DNA of 20,318 bases from the NCBI GenBank assembly GCA_004009845.1, contig RMBW01000246.1, positions 1-20,318 on the forward strand, in the 5' to 3' direction. Numbering within the stretch: position 1 is the first letter of the stretch; each line of letters starts with the position of its first letter. A model generated the notes under the pieces. The model did no database searches. It was not told the origin of the DNA and saw nothing but the letters and a program-made list of their open reading frames with translations. Source of the DNA: Davidsoniella eucalypti (lineage: Eukaryota; Ascomycota; Sordariomycetes; Microascales; Ceratocystidaceae). A program made the position numbers and the translations under genes. Below, one piece after another: positions 1 to 8,161 of the stretch.

Positions 1-356
1 GGTCTAAGGCCCATCAGTATTGGCCAAGTCATGCCTTGGCCCTACTTGACTTTGACATAAATAGGGACCGATTCCCTCGTAGTTTAGTTCTTAGTTTCTC
101 TTTCTCCCTCATCGGTCTCAATTCAATTCATCTTTACGACCATTTTTCTCGCAAATCCTCGTATATTGTAAGGGTCTAAGGCCCTAGTTGGTTCGGCTAA
201 GCTTGATCTAAGCCTAAGCAAAACGGTTATAAATAGGGACGTCTTCCCGCCGTTATTCCAACAGATAATAGTCCTTCTCTCCATCGGCCACAATCTAATC
301 ACCCTTTCTAAGATGTTGGCCTCGTCCCTCCTTAGATCCTCTCATATATCGTCTCA
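1..356 (+). mobile_element. LTR related to element B, cut by window edge and split by a solo LTR
   Basis: Positions 1-166 plus 350-356 read as one LTR in + orientation, related to the 181-bp LTRs of element B. They share the CTAAGGCC start region, a TAAATAGGGACC TATA region, the ATCGGTCTCAA block and the terminal CCTCGTATAT/CGTCTCA. The first few bases (expected TGTAAG) lie before the window. The LTR is interrupted by the solo LTR at 167-344 with its TATAT duplication. No primer-binding site follows position 356, so this is a 3' LTR or a solo LTR, not a 5' LTR. To its right lies the truncated gag of element C, so it was probably inserted into C. It is clearly more diverged from B than B's own two LTRs are from each other. 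Confidence 0.8.
167..344 (+). mobile_element. Solo LTR, family S, copy 1, with 5-bp TSD TATAT
   Basis: A 178-bp sequence starting TGTAAGGGTC and ending CTCTCA, flanked by the direct repeat TATAT at 162-166 and 345-349. It matches the solo LTRs at 8551-8730 and 13856-14035 with a handful of differences and small indels. A TATAAATA box lies in its first half and ATCGGCCACAA downstream of it. No internal retrotransposon sequence adjoins it, so it is a solo LTR left by LTR-LTR recombination. It was inserted inside the older B-like LTR, 7 bp from that LTR's end. Confidence 0.92.
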
Positions 357-768
357 AACATTCTATTGTTGAAGAGGAAGCGAAGGACACGAGCACGGGC
401 AGCAGGCTCGGAATTCGAAACGAGCGTGGGCTGGCTCGCTATGGCCGACCAGAACAGAAAGGGAGAAACGGATGTGACCCAAGTGGTCGTGGAACGAGGA
501 CTCATGTAATGCAATTTGAGGCCCGGTTGGGAAGGGGCCGAGGAGTTTGGCGATAGCTGGCCGAGCGGATCTTCGAAACAAGGACAGATAGCACCATCCT
601 GGGGCGCGGACCAAACGACGGGCAGAGCGGGGTAGCCTGGTGCGCTGATGCGCACGACGGCGACCGGCGGGGCGGGTAACGTTCCTGGCACCATCGTGCA
701 CAGCACTGACTGGTGTAACCCAGGAAGGAAAAAGCGAGAAAAAAGAGAGAAAAGTTGAGGAAAATCAT
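357..768 (-). pseudogene. gag: Gag N-terminal fragment of gypsy element C, frameshifted and truncated
   Basis: On the - strand an ATG at 768-766 in a good context (ACCATGA) opens a frame with a hydrophobic start (MIFLNFSLFFLAFSF). The recognisable downstream part lies in a different frame (about 640-390). It carries PGWCYLSLFRR, then FHDHLGH, then a GH/AR-rich stretch. This matches the N-terminal region of element B's Gag (PGWCYLALFKR, FHSHLGH). A frameshift near position 700 separates the two parts. The 336-nt leader between primer site and ATG is almost the same length as in element B (337 nt), which supports this start. The gene is cut at 356/357 by the B-like LTR, so capsid and zinc knuckle are missing. 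It is not functional as it stands. Its role in an intact element would be the N-terminal part of the structural protein of the virus-like particle. Confidence 0.75.
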
Positions 769-1104
769 GGTGGGGGGCAGAACAAAATGTGAGTTTACAC
801 AACTAAATGTGAAAGAACTCCTCACAAGCGAGAAGCGCACACACAGCAAACAGTTAAGCTTTTCCAAAACGCTCAAACTTTACCGTGAAAAACTCGCTAC
901 GACGCAAGAAACAAGTTCTGCAGTAACGAGAAGTCAACTGGCTGAAGAGAAAGAGTTTATTCCAAACTTTGTAGTATGGTCTTGGGTGCGAAGAGAGTTA
1001 TAACAAGGAGTTGTCTGAATCTGACAAAGTGAAAGCAAAGAGAGAGGACAAGACGAATCGTGTTGAACAGTCAACAATAAGAGAATCAGGTATCTTCTTT
1101 AAAG
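769..1104 (-). other. 5' leader of element C
   Basis: A non-coding stretch on the - strand between the 5' LTR (1105-1295) and the gag ATG at 768. It contains the self-priming site next to the LTR. I see no tandem repeat here, unlike the leader of element B. Small frames in the region are not supported as genes. Confidence 0.6.
1091..1102 (-). promoter_or_regulatory. Self-priming primer-binding site of element C
   Basis: In element orientation TTAAAGAAGATA lies 2 nt after the LTR end. It is the exact 12-nt complement of TATCTTCTTTAA inside the LTR (reverse complement at 1167-1178). In Tf1/sushi-type LTR elements the 5' end of the RNA folds back on such a site and primes minus-strand DNA, in place of a tRNA. 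Element B has the same arrangement with the same 2-nt gap. Confidence 0.75.
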
Positions 1105-1226
1105 TGTGACGATCTACGACGAGAACGAGGCTTGCAGAAGTAGAAGAGATATAGTATTTGACGAGGTTAAAGAAGATAGAGAGGGAAGAGAAGAACTAGA
1201 CAAGAATAAGGAGGGGAGACGGCCTC

Positions 1227-1235
1227 CTTATATAG
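1227..1235 (-). promoter_or_regulatory. TATA box in element C LTR
   Basis: TATATAAGG on the - strand, 57 nt upstream of the block complementary to the primer site. If self-priming is right, that block marks the RNA 5' end near position 1178. The same 55-57-nt spacing is seen in element B. Confidence 0.55.
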
Positions 1236-1246
1236 ACAAAAGTAAC

Positions 1247-1268
1247 GGCTGTGGTAGATACCACAGCC
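1247..1268. repeat. Inverted repeat in U3 of the A/C LTR family
   Basis: GGCTGTGGTA and TACCACAGCC form perfect 10-bp arms around a 2-nt centre. The copy in element A's LTR at 8992-9013 has the same structure with one arm mismatch. It lies just upstream of the TATA box, so it could bind a dimeric regulator, but that is inference. Confidence 0.7.
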
Positions 1269-1295
1269 AACAAGATTGGGTCCTAGATCCTTTCA

Positions 1296-1912
1296 GTGGC
1301 CCCCAATTTGCGCATTTATTTTGGGGAGAAGTTTGCAGGCGCCTAGGCATCAAGCGACGTTTGTCCACCGCTTTCCACCCACAAACCGACGGAGCCCAAG
1401 AAAGAAGTAATCAGGAAATCGAAGCCTATATTCGCAACTTCTGTTCTTTTGCTCAAAACGACTGGGCAGATCTCCTGCCGCAAGCGCAGCTTGCTCTCAA
1501 CAACAGGATCGCATCAAGCACCGGCATGTCCCCCTTCTTCGCCAACCACGGTTTCAACATCGATATCATCGAGCCGTCGACTCAAGGGCTGCCTGCTTCT
1601 GCTGGATCTCCAGTCGAGGGTGCACAGCAGTGGCTAAGCAAGCTACGCGATGCCATGGCCTTTGCCCGCGCCTCTCTTGCTGCTGCTCAAGAAGCGCAGG
1701 AGAGAGCCTCGAACCGCCACCGTCAGCCAGCTGAGAAGTTCCATGTGGGTGATACAGTGTATCTTAGTACTAAAAACATTTCCACAGCTCGTCCCTCTCG
1801 CAAACTCGATTGGCTAGCCAAACGCTACAAAGTCACAGGACTAGTAGGTAGCCACGTGGTCAAGCTCAATGTCCCAGGCAACATTTGGCCAAGTTTTCAT
1901 GTCAGCATGGTG
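1296..1912 (+). pseudogene. pol: Integrase fragment of gypsy element A
   Basis: The + frame from about 1298 reads GPQFAHLFWGEVCRR, then TAFHPQTDGAQERSNQEIE, then the integrase C-terminal region up to FHVSMV. It matches element B's integrase closely over this stretch. The catalytic Glu (QERSNQ) is present. The second catalytic Asp would lie just before the junction at 1295/1296 and is lost to the LTR of element C. At 1912 the frame is cut by element B and resumes at 8348. Upstream of 1296 the frame only happens to stay open through the antisense of C's LTR; that part is not coding. It is a broken remnant; an intact integrase would insert the cDNA into host DNA. Confidence 0.88.
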
Positions 1913-2093
1913 TGAGACGATATACGAGGAGTTGCGATGAAAACTGGTCGTAAAAGAATAGTTCGATTGAGACCGATGAAGGAGAAAGAGAAACTAAGAC
2001 TAATAATCGGCGGGAATAGGTCCCTACTTATAGCCGATTCTAGTACTGACAAGGAATGCCTTGGCTAACCTTACTAGGCCTTAGTCTCTTACA
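1913..2093 (-). repeat. 3' LTR of element B
   Basis: 181 bp, reading TGTAAGAGAC...ATCGTCTCA on the - strand. No difference was found by eye from the 5' LTR at 8162-8342. The copy of the self-priming block ATCGGTCTCAA lies at 1967-1977. Confidence 0.96.
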
Positions 2094-2110
2094 ATAGTCT
2101 CCCCCCCCAT
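2094..2110 (-). promoter_or_regulatory. Polypurine tract of element B
   Basis: ATGGGGGGGGAGACTAT on the - strand directly abuts the 3' LTR. It is the expected primer for plus-strand DNA synthesis. Element A has an equivalent G-run before its 3' LTR. Confidence 0.8.
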
Positions 2111-2327
2111 CGGCAGAAAAATTACACTAATTTTACGTCTAAACATACAAAAAACACCCCTGTAGCATGGTGTATACAAACTTAAAACCGTATAGTACCT
2201 TGGTACTCGATATCCAAAAACAGAAATAGCTCCAGAAACAGAAATAACTCCAAAATAGGTCAGCAATCTTATCCTGCAGACGCTCGGGTGTGCAGGTGAC
2301 CAAGGTGGTGCAGCCAATATTGCTGCC
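2111..2327 (-). other. 3' untranslated region of element B
   Basis: A non-coding stretch between the pol stop and the polypurine tract. A small frame here has no recognisable domain and was not called. Confidence 0.6.
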
Positions 2328-3185
2328 TTAGCCTACCATCAGTGGACTGCGTGTGTCCATACTCGTACCATGGTCCTTCTCGGGGCCATCCTCTGGTAGC
2401 AACCAGGCAGTGTAAAGGGATTGGAGGGTCACGTTCCAATTCTTTTTCGTCTTCTCCGTGAAGACCAACCATGCTGCAGTGTCCTTCACATGTTCCAATG
2501 GTTCCCAGGTAGCATCTTGGTAACCTTTCCATTTGACCAAGGCTTGCGTGTGTCCATGGCGGGTACGTTGCTTGACGATTGCTTCCACTCTGTACTCGCC
2601 TGTTTCCACAGAGTCGTCTTCAAGTGCTTCCCTAGCCGTGATAGCCGCGGGCTCATCATCAGGTACTTCCTGCGAGGGTAAGGGGTTGTTGGGAGCTCGG
2701 CGGATTAGGCTTACGTGGAAAACAGGATGGATGCCTGTGGGCACGTTCAATCGTACGTTGTGAGTGCCTGTAACCTCTAGGACTGTGTACAGTCTGGCCA
2801 ACCAGTCTAACTTCTTGGACGGTCTCTCCGTGGTCAGGTTCTTCGTGTTGAGGTATACCTTATCTCCCACTCTGAAACTCTCGGATGGTTGACGGAGACG
2901 GTTGGCGCTGGTTTCCTGGTGTTCCTGGGTGGCAGCCATAGCTACGATCGCGAATTGGGTTGCGTCGCTTAGTTTGGATAGCCATTCCTGGGCACCACAA
3001 ACAGGAGATTTGTCAGAGGCAGGGGGACCTTGAACGGAGGGTTCAATAATGTCCACGTTGAAACCATGCGTGGTGAAGAAAGGGGAGAGGCCAGTGGTTG
3101 AGGAAATGCGGTTGTTGAGGGCCAATTGCGCTTGGGGCAGTAGTGAGGCCCAGTCGTCCTGTGCGAAGGAACAGAAATTGCGCAA
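2328..3185 (-). CDS. pol: Pol C-terminal part of element B: integrase C-terminus plus chromodomain
   Basis: A 285-residue frame continuing the integrase after a single-base frameshift at about 3184. It has no own ATG at the join and is part of the same gene as the upstream pol frame. It begins RNFCSFAQDDW and carries the integrase C-terminal region with the FHVSLIRR block. The chromodomain (YRVEAIV, LVKWKGYQDATWEP, EHVKDTAAW) lies at about residues 198-243, with the aromatic cage residues Y and WxGY visible. Chromodomains of such integrases steer insertion toward histone-marked chromatin. The matching frame in element A stays open across the same spot, so one base has probably been lost here in a T run (TATTGCGC). 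Confidence 0.9.
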   Translation of the reverse strand: MRNFCSFAQDDWASLLPQAQLALNNRISSTTGLSPFFTTHGFNVDIIEPSVQGPPASDKSPVCGAQEWLSKLSDATQFAIVAMAATQEHQETSANRLRQPSESFRVGDKVYLNTKNLTTERPSKKLDWLARLYTVLEVTGTHNVRLNVPTGIHPVFHVSLIRRAPNNPLPSQEVPDDEPAAITAREALEDDSVETGEYRVEAIVKQRTRHGHTQALVKWKGYQDATWEPLEHVKDTAAWLVFTEKTKKNWNVTLQSLYTAWLLPEDGPEKDHGTSMDTRSPLMVG

Positions 3186-5959
3186 TACGTTTCAATCTCC
3201 TGATTACTGCGCTCCTGACTACCATCAGTCTGGGGGTGGAAGGCAGTAGATAGGCGGCGTTGAATCCCAAAGCGACGGCATACTTCACCCCAAAACAGCT
3301 GAGCAAATTGAGGCCCTCTGTCGGAGACGATTGCAAGGGGGAAGCCGTGGTGGGAAAAGACGTGAATCAGCAGGGCTTCAGCAGTGGCTTGTGCGGTAAT
3401 GGCCTTCATAGGGATCAGGATTTGCGACTTCGACAGGCGGTCGGTGACTCCTAGAATAGAAGTGTAACCAGCAGAAGGGGGTAATGGGCCGATAAAGTCC
3501 ATGGCCAGTTCAGACCAAGGTCTGGACGGTACTGGCAGGGGCTTCAACAGGCCACGCTTCTGTTCTCGCCAAATCTTGCTTTTTCCACAAGAAGAGCAAT
3601 TCGACACGAATTGTCGGACATCGTTGGTTAGGCCAGGCCAGGCATATTCGCGCGAAACTAAGTCACGGGTGATTGCTCTGCCGGGGTGGCCTGCGAGGGT
3701 AGAGTCGTGAATTTGCTGGATGATTCTGGTCCTCAGGGGTTCGTGGTGAGGGACCCAAAGTCTATCACGCCAGCGTAGTCTACCTTCCGAGTCTAGCTTG
3801 CACTCGCTCATTTGCCATTGCAAACCCCAGTCGGCTGGGAATGAGCGAGCTCCTTCTCGTACTAGTTTACGAGCTAACCACCAACGGTTGCATTGGGTCA
3901 GGGCCTGGTTCCATAGGCTAGTCATCTCGGGGTCCGCGAAGGGGGAGGTCACAGCTTCCTTAGTCGCCTTGTCGTCAGTCGGCGCGTCCTTGTCAGGCTC
4001 CTGAGCCCAAACTGCGCCGATTACCACCAGGTCGTTGCTTGACTCACTCTTCTCGAGGAGTTGGTGGAAGCGACTAGCCAGCCTGTCGTCACTTTCGTTG
4101 GCTGGCATGTCCTGGTCCCTTCTAGACAGGGCGTCTGGCACAACTTGCTCAGTACCTGGGCGGTGGCGTAGGCAGAAACTAAAGTCCGAAAGCTCATATC
4201 CCCAGCGGCGTTGTCTCTCGGCCAGCGTTCTCTTGGTTTGAAAGTACTCCAAGTTACGGTGGTCGGTCCACACCACGAAGTCAACCCCTAGGAGGAAATG
4301 GCGCCATTCTCGAATGGACCAGTAGATAGCCAACATCTCCTTATCATGAATGGGGTAATTGGCTTCGGGGGGTGTAAGCTTGCGTGAGAGAAAAGCAATG
4401 GGGTGCATGAGACCATCGTCTCCTCGCTGAGACAACTCTGCTCCCAGGGCGTAACCGGAAGAGTCTGCGGTCAATACCGTTTCTCTCAGCGGGTCAAAGG
4501 GGGTCAGAACAGGGGGAGTGAGGAAGGCTCTCTTAACCTCGGCGAAAGCGTGCGCACATGCGTCAGACCAAACAAAGGGGGTATCCTTCTTGGTTAACCC
4601 TACCATCGGCGCTATCATTTCAGACAGTCGAGGTACAAAGTCTCGATAGAAGTTGACAAAGCCGATGAATCCACGTAGACCTTTCAAAGTTGTGGGAGAA
4701 TTCCAGTTGCGGATCGCAAGGGTTTTCTCAGGGTCTGCCTTGATGCCAATACCTGGGCCAACAATGAAGCCGAGGAACTTGATTTCCTTAGCTAGGAACT
4801 GGCACTTGCGGAGGTCGAGTTGTAGGCCGGCGAGATCGAGCGCGTGGACAATTTCGAGCACTAACTTCCTGTGCTCTTCCTCAGTACCACTGGAGTAGAT
4901 GTCCACATCGTCAATGTAGGCGCTGCAGCTGATGCCTAGCCATTTCCGAAGGACCGAATTGATGTAACGCTGGAACGCAGCAGGGGCATTAGTCAAACCG
5001 AAAGGGATAACGTTCCATTCAAAGGCCCCTAGGGGAGTCCGAAATGCGGTTAACTCCTCGTAGCCAGGGGCGATACGAATGCGATGGAAGGCAGCAATGA
5101 CATCGACCTTGGACACCCACTTGGCTTCCGAAATTTGCCGAAGGGTGTCGTGGATAAGGGGTAAGGGGTATGAGTCCTTTTTGGAAATAGCGTTGACTGC
5201 GCGGTAGTCTACGCAGAAACGAATTCCACCTCCAGGTTTCTTTACAAATAGCACTGGAGAGCCCACTTCAGACTTTGTGTCCTTTATCCATCTTGTAGAC
5301 AACAGTTCGGTCAATGTCTTCTGCATTACCAATAGTTCTGCGCGAGACAGCGGATACAACGATTGTACAGGTAATGTCTTCCCTTCCAGCAGCTCGATTT
5401 TCAAGTCTACTCCAGGCCGGTGTGGCGGGAGGTCCTTCGAGGCTTTGGCTTCGAACGCAGAGGCAACAGGTCTTAACCATTCTGGGAGGGGTGGTCTTTC
5501 CAGTTCTTTCTGTTCCAACGCTCTGTTAACATCTTCTAGTGTGATGCGGTAAACAGCAGTGTCGTCGTTGTCGCAGAGTTTGTGGAATTCCTCAGGTGTT
5601 AACTCCTCAGCTGTAGTGACTTCAATCTGTCCAGAACGAGGGTGCAGGTGTACATCGTGGTTTATGAGCCAGCGTTGACCGAGTATCAGGTCTTCGGTTT
5701 GGCCGGGGACGACGTAGGCCCAAATGTCCTCGTGGTGGTCAGGTAGGTGTAGCGTAAACTGTGCTATCTGAGTGATGACCGGGGGGTCGGACTGGGAGGA
5801 GGCGAGGGAGACCTTGCGAGGTTCGATAGGCTGGGTCTGGGTAGCGTAGGGAAGTAGGCGCGGAGGGACGACGGCGAGGCAGAGGCAGCCACTGTCGACG
5901 AGAGCTTTAGTCGAAAGTTCATTAATAGACAAATCTAAGTATAAACCTTTAGCTCCCAT
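3185..5959 (-). CDS. pol: Pol polyprotein of element B: protease, RT, RNase H, integrase core
   Basis: A long frame with domains in gypsy order. The aspartic protease has DSG at residues 22-24. The RT has the KVDVIAAF Asp (286) and YIDD (348-351). RNase H has acidic residues at D499, E541, D566 and D609. The integrase has an HHCC zinc finger (H751, H758, C788, C791) and a DD35E core (D821, D880, E916). After residue 925 the frame goes wrong (TYCAISVPSH); the correct reading continues in the overlapping frame 3185-2328. The terminal codons of this frame down to 2969 are therefore out of frame. The first ATG is at 5959, but the frame is open back through the gag stop, so it is probably expressed as a Gag-Pol fusion by -1 frameshifting. 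It would convert element RNA to cDNA and insert it in the nucleus. All catalytic residues are present. Confidence 0.95.
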
Positions 5960-5999
5960 CTGAGTTCTAACTATCTCTTCCCCTATCTTCGTATCCTCC

Positions 6000-6034
6000 T
6001 GGTCAGGGCGCGACTTGTCCTGACCACCTAAAAA
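6000..6034 (-). promoter_or_regulatory. Candidate -1 frameshift signal at the gag/pol junction of element B
   Basis: Gag ends GAT-TTT-TAG. The five U (6034-6030) let the P-site UUU codon slip back one base onto another UUU, and the next codon then reads UUA in the pol frame. That frame is open from here to the first pol ATG at 5959. One nt after the stop a perfect 8-bp stem (TGGTCAGG / CCTGACCA, at 6019-6026 and 6000-6007) encloses an 11-nt loop. The site is not a full X-XXY-YYZ heptamer and the spacer is short, so the role is inferred from the layout. Confidence 0.5.
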
Positions 6035-7824
6035 TCCAGTTCAATTAGGTCGTATTCCGACCCGTTCTCCGCTACCTTAGAGTCGACCTTGGCTACCGTC
6101 GTAGTGGTGTTGTCAGGGGGAGGTAGCACACGATCCATGGCCCGTTCGTCATACTTCGCGATTTCCTCACGCATTACCGTGCGTATGGCGTTGATAGACA
6201 GCTGATTGTTGGAGGGGCCTGGCTGGGAAGAGCGCTGGGGGCAACGGCGTGCGATGTGGTCCTTGAGTCCACAGATAAAGCATGCGTTTTCGCGCATTAA
6301 CCGGTGTCGTTCCGACTCGGACAGTTTTGGTCTGTCTGAGCGGGCAGCAAGCTGAGGGCGGTTCTCCCGACGGGTCTGTTGGTCAGGCCGCTCTCTCCAG
6401 TTACTCGACTTGGTGTGTTCGGGCTTAGGGGTGGACTCAACGATGCGGCGCTTACCAGTGGGGCGGTCGAAGTGCTTCAAGAGGCTGTCAATGATGGCGT
6501 GGTATGAGTTGGACTCCCAAGCCCATCCGGTGCGTTCAACCAAATCGTCACGCATGGCAGAACGTAGGATGTCGATCAACGTGGTGTCGTCGTGAATGCC
6601 GGCTTCCATGGCTAGGGTTTCGAATCGGAGGTGGAAGGCCTTGAAGGTTTCACGATCTCCCTGAGCGGACTTGTAGAAGGCGATGCGAGCGTTAGTGAGT
6701 CGTTCGCGCGACCGGAACATGTCGTCGAGTTTCTCCAGCAGCAGATCGTAGGGTCTGGATCGTTGGCAGATAGAGTCGAAAAAGACGTTCAACTTGGCTT
6801 GCGTGTTCGTGCCTAAGCGGCCGTACAGGTAGACTGCTTTAGAGAGGTCACCGCCTAGGGCTGTTCCATCGATTAACATCTTGTTTGTTGCCAGTCTTCT
6901 CCAGATCTCGTAGTCAGAGTGTAAGCCACTGAATTCGCTAAGTAGAGGCTGGACCTGACGGGGTAGGTTTTGGCTGGACGAGACGGGTAGTGACTGAGGA
7001 GCAGGGGCAGGCGGTAGCGGAGGAGCGGCAGTATCATGACGTTCTTTGGCGAACAGCATTTGACCGAGTCGATTCATCATAGACTTCATTTCTACCATGT
7101 CAGTTTGCAGAGAGTCCAGACGGTCGGCTTCACGCGAGGGTTGGCGACCACGGTCAGATTCAGGGTAGGTATCGCGGGGTCTCATGCTTTCGGCCAGACG
7201 CGCCAGGTCAGAGGTATCGGATGGGATGTCACTGGCGTCGTCTTCATCGTCTGCGGGTAGGGGGTTGCGAGACGTGGTTACTCGACTCAGGGTGCGTGCA
7301 TGAGTTGTCTCGGTCGTGATCAATTGTTCAGTGGTTTCCCTGGCCTTGGAGCGTGTTCTCGTGGGGGTGCGAGGCAGGCCCATGAATGGGGACTTGAGAA
7401 GGGCAGGGCGGAGCGAGGTTCGAGCCACGCGTTCCTGACGCGTACGGGCTTGGCCGATGTGAACATGGCCGACAAAACCGCTGGTGAAAGATAGGTGTCC
7501 TAGGTGGCTGTGGAAATGCTGACTGTGACTAAGGATGTCACGGGAGGCAGGGCAGAATCCTAGGACGGCAGCGAGGCGCGCGCGTTCCTTACGTTTAAAG
7601 AGTGCAAGGTAGCACCAGCCGGGTCTACTCCAGGGTCGATCCTCGGGTAGGCCTACGGCCGACAGCGTGTAGCCCTCAGGGGGCTCCTGGCTGGGGTCTA
7701 GGAGGTGGACACGAGCCAGGGCTAGTTTCTGCTTAATGATACAGAAGGCTTCGTAGTAACCAACGAGGGCGGCGCAGTTCAGGGAGGCCAGGATGACCAG
7801 AACCAGGAAGGTGAAGTCAGACAT
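6028..7824 (-). CDS. gag: Gag of element B, 598 residues
   Basis: Structural protein of the virus-like particle. The ATG at 7824 is chosen because upstream codons fall in the leader, where a 29-bp tandem repeat changes frame every copy, and because element C has a start at the same distance from its LTR. The N-terminus is strongly hydrophobic (FTFLVLVILASLNCAALVG), like a signal anchor. A PGWCYLALFKR block and FHSHLGH follow; element C shares both. The middle is Ser/Thr/Arg-rich and Pro-rich. The capsid-like region (about residues 285-460) contains DYEIWRRLATNKML and FKAFHLRFETLAMEAGI. One CCHC zinc knuckle (CFICGLKDHIARRC) lies at residues 515-528. The C-terminus ends in the frameshift site. 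The frame is intact with no stops. Confidence 0.93.
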   Translation of the reverse strand: MSDFTFLVLVILASLNCAALVGYYEAFCIIKQKLALARVHLLDPSQEPPEGYTLSAVGLPEDRPWSRPGWCYLALFKRKERARLAAVLGFCPASRDILSHSQHFHSHLGHLSFTSGFVGHVHIGQARTRQERVARTSLRPALLKSPFMGLPRTPTRTRSKARETTEQLITTETTHARTLSRVTTSRNPLPADDEDDASDIPSDTSDLARLAESMRPRDTYPESDRGRQPSREADRLDSLQTDMVEMKSMMNRLGQMLFAKERHDTAAPPLPPAPAPQSLPVSSSQNLPRQVQPLLSEFSGLHSDYEIWRRLATNKMLIDGTALGGDLSKAVYLYGRLGTNTQAKLNVFFDSICQRSRPYDLLLEKLDDMFRSRERLTNARIAFYKSAQGDRETFKAFHLRFETLAMEAGIHDDTTLIDILRSAMRDDLVERTGWAWESNSYHAIIDSLLKHFDRPTGKRRIVESTPKPEHTKSSNWRERPDQQTRRENRPQLAARSDRPKLSESERHRLMRENACFICGLKDHIARRCPQRSSQPGPSNNQLSINAIRTVMREEIAKYDERAMDRVLPPPDNTTTTVAKVDSKVAENGSEYDLIELDF

Positions 7825-8148
7825 AGTGACTTTAGAAGCGCAAGGGGTAACAAGCGGACTGGTAGGGGCAAGCCTTGTAGGAGGAAGGCTTGGACAGGGG
7901 GCAGACTGTTTAGGCAGAGTCTGGACAGGATAGGGGCAAACAGAGACGGTGTTTGGACAAAGAGGAGTGGAAAGCAAGCGGACGGCTTGGACAGAAGAGA
8001 GGGCAAGCGGACGGCTTGGACAGAAGAGAGGGCAAGCGGACGGCTTGGACAGAATAGGGGGCAAGCAGTCGGCTTGGACAGAAGTAAATTCAGCGAGCGG
8101 ATGCTCGGACAAAGGGGCAAGCGGATGCTTGGACAAGATAAAGAAGTT
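7825..8148 (-). other. 5' leader of element B
   Basis: Untranslated leader between primer site and gag ATG, mostly made of full and decayed copies of a 29-bp repeat. The frame is open through it by chance in more than one phase, but repeats of non-triplet length argue against coding. Confidence 0.65.
7974..8089. repeat. 29-bp tandem repeat in the leader of element B
   Basis: GCAAGCGGACGGCTTGGACA units start at 7974, 8003, 8032 and 8061, giving an exact 29-bp period. The first three are nearly identical and the fourth is diverged. Degenerate copies continue around 8090-8140 and perhaps 7880-7930. The period is not a multiple of 3. Confidence 0.9.
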
Positions 8149-8159
8149 ATCGGTCTCAA
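8149..8159 (-). promoter_or_regulatory. Self-priming primer-binding site of element B
   Basis: In element orientation TTGAGACCGAT lies 2 nt after the 5' LTR. It is exactly complementary over 11 nt to ATCGGTCTCAA at LTR positions 117-127 (8216-8226). The length equals the 11-nt self-priming duplex known for Tf1. The match implies that the RNA starts near 8226, 55 nt downstream of the TATA box. Confidence 0.8.
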
Positions 8160-8161
8160 AA

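Larger units (their letters stand above)
1105..1295 (-). mobile_element. 5' LTR of element C
   Basis: A 191-bp LTR on the - strand, starting TGAAAGGATC at 1295 and ending GATCGTCACA at 1105. Its first ~110 nt match the 3' LTR of element A (8966-9123), including an inverted repeat and the TATA region; the U5 halves differ. A primer-binding site follows it, which proves it is a 5' LTR. Its outer edge directly abuts element A's integrase coding sequence at 1296, so C was inserted into A. The expected TSD half is GTGGC (1296-1300); the other half lies outside the window. Confidence 0.85.

Noticed and set aside
1106..1297. Start of the + frame 1106-1915
   Set aside because: This part is the antisense of element C's 5' LTR; only the integrase part from 1296 on is coding.
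2421..5552. Several + strand frames opposite pol
   Set aside because: They are antisense to the RT/integrase coding strand and carry no domains of their own.
6028..6034. Classical UUUUUUA slippery heptamer
   Set aside because: Only five U are present, so the site is described as slippage at the stop instead.
7974..8089. 29-bp repeats as a CRISPR array
   Set aside because: Units are directly adjacent without spacers and lie in a retrotransposon leader of a eukaryote.
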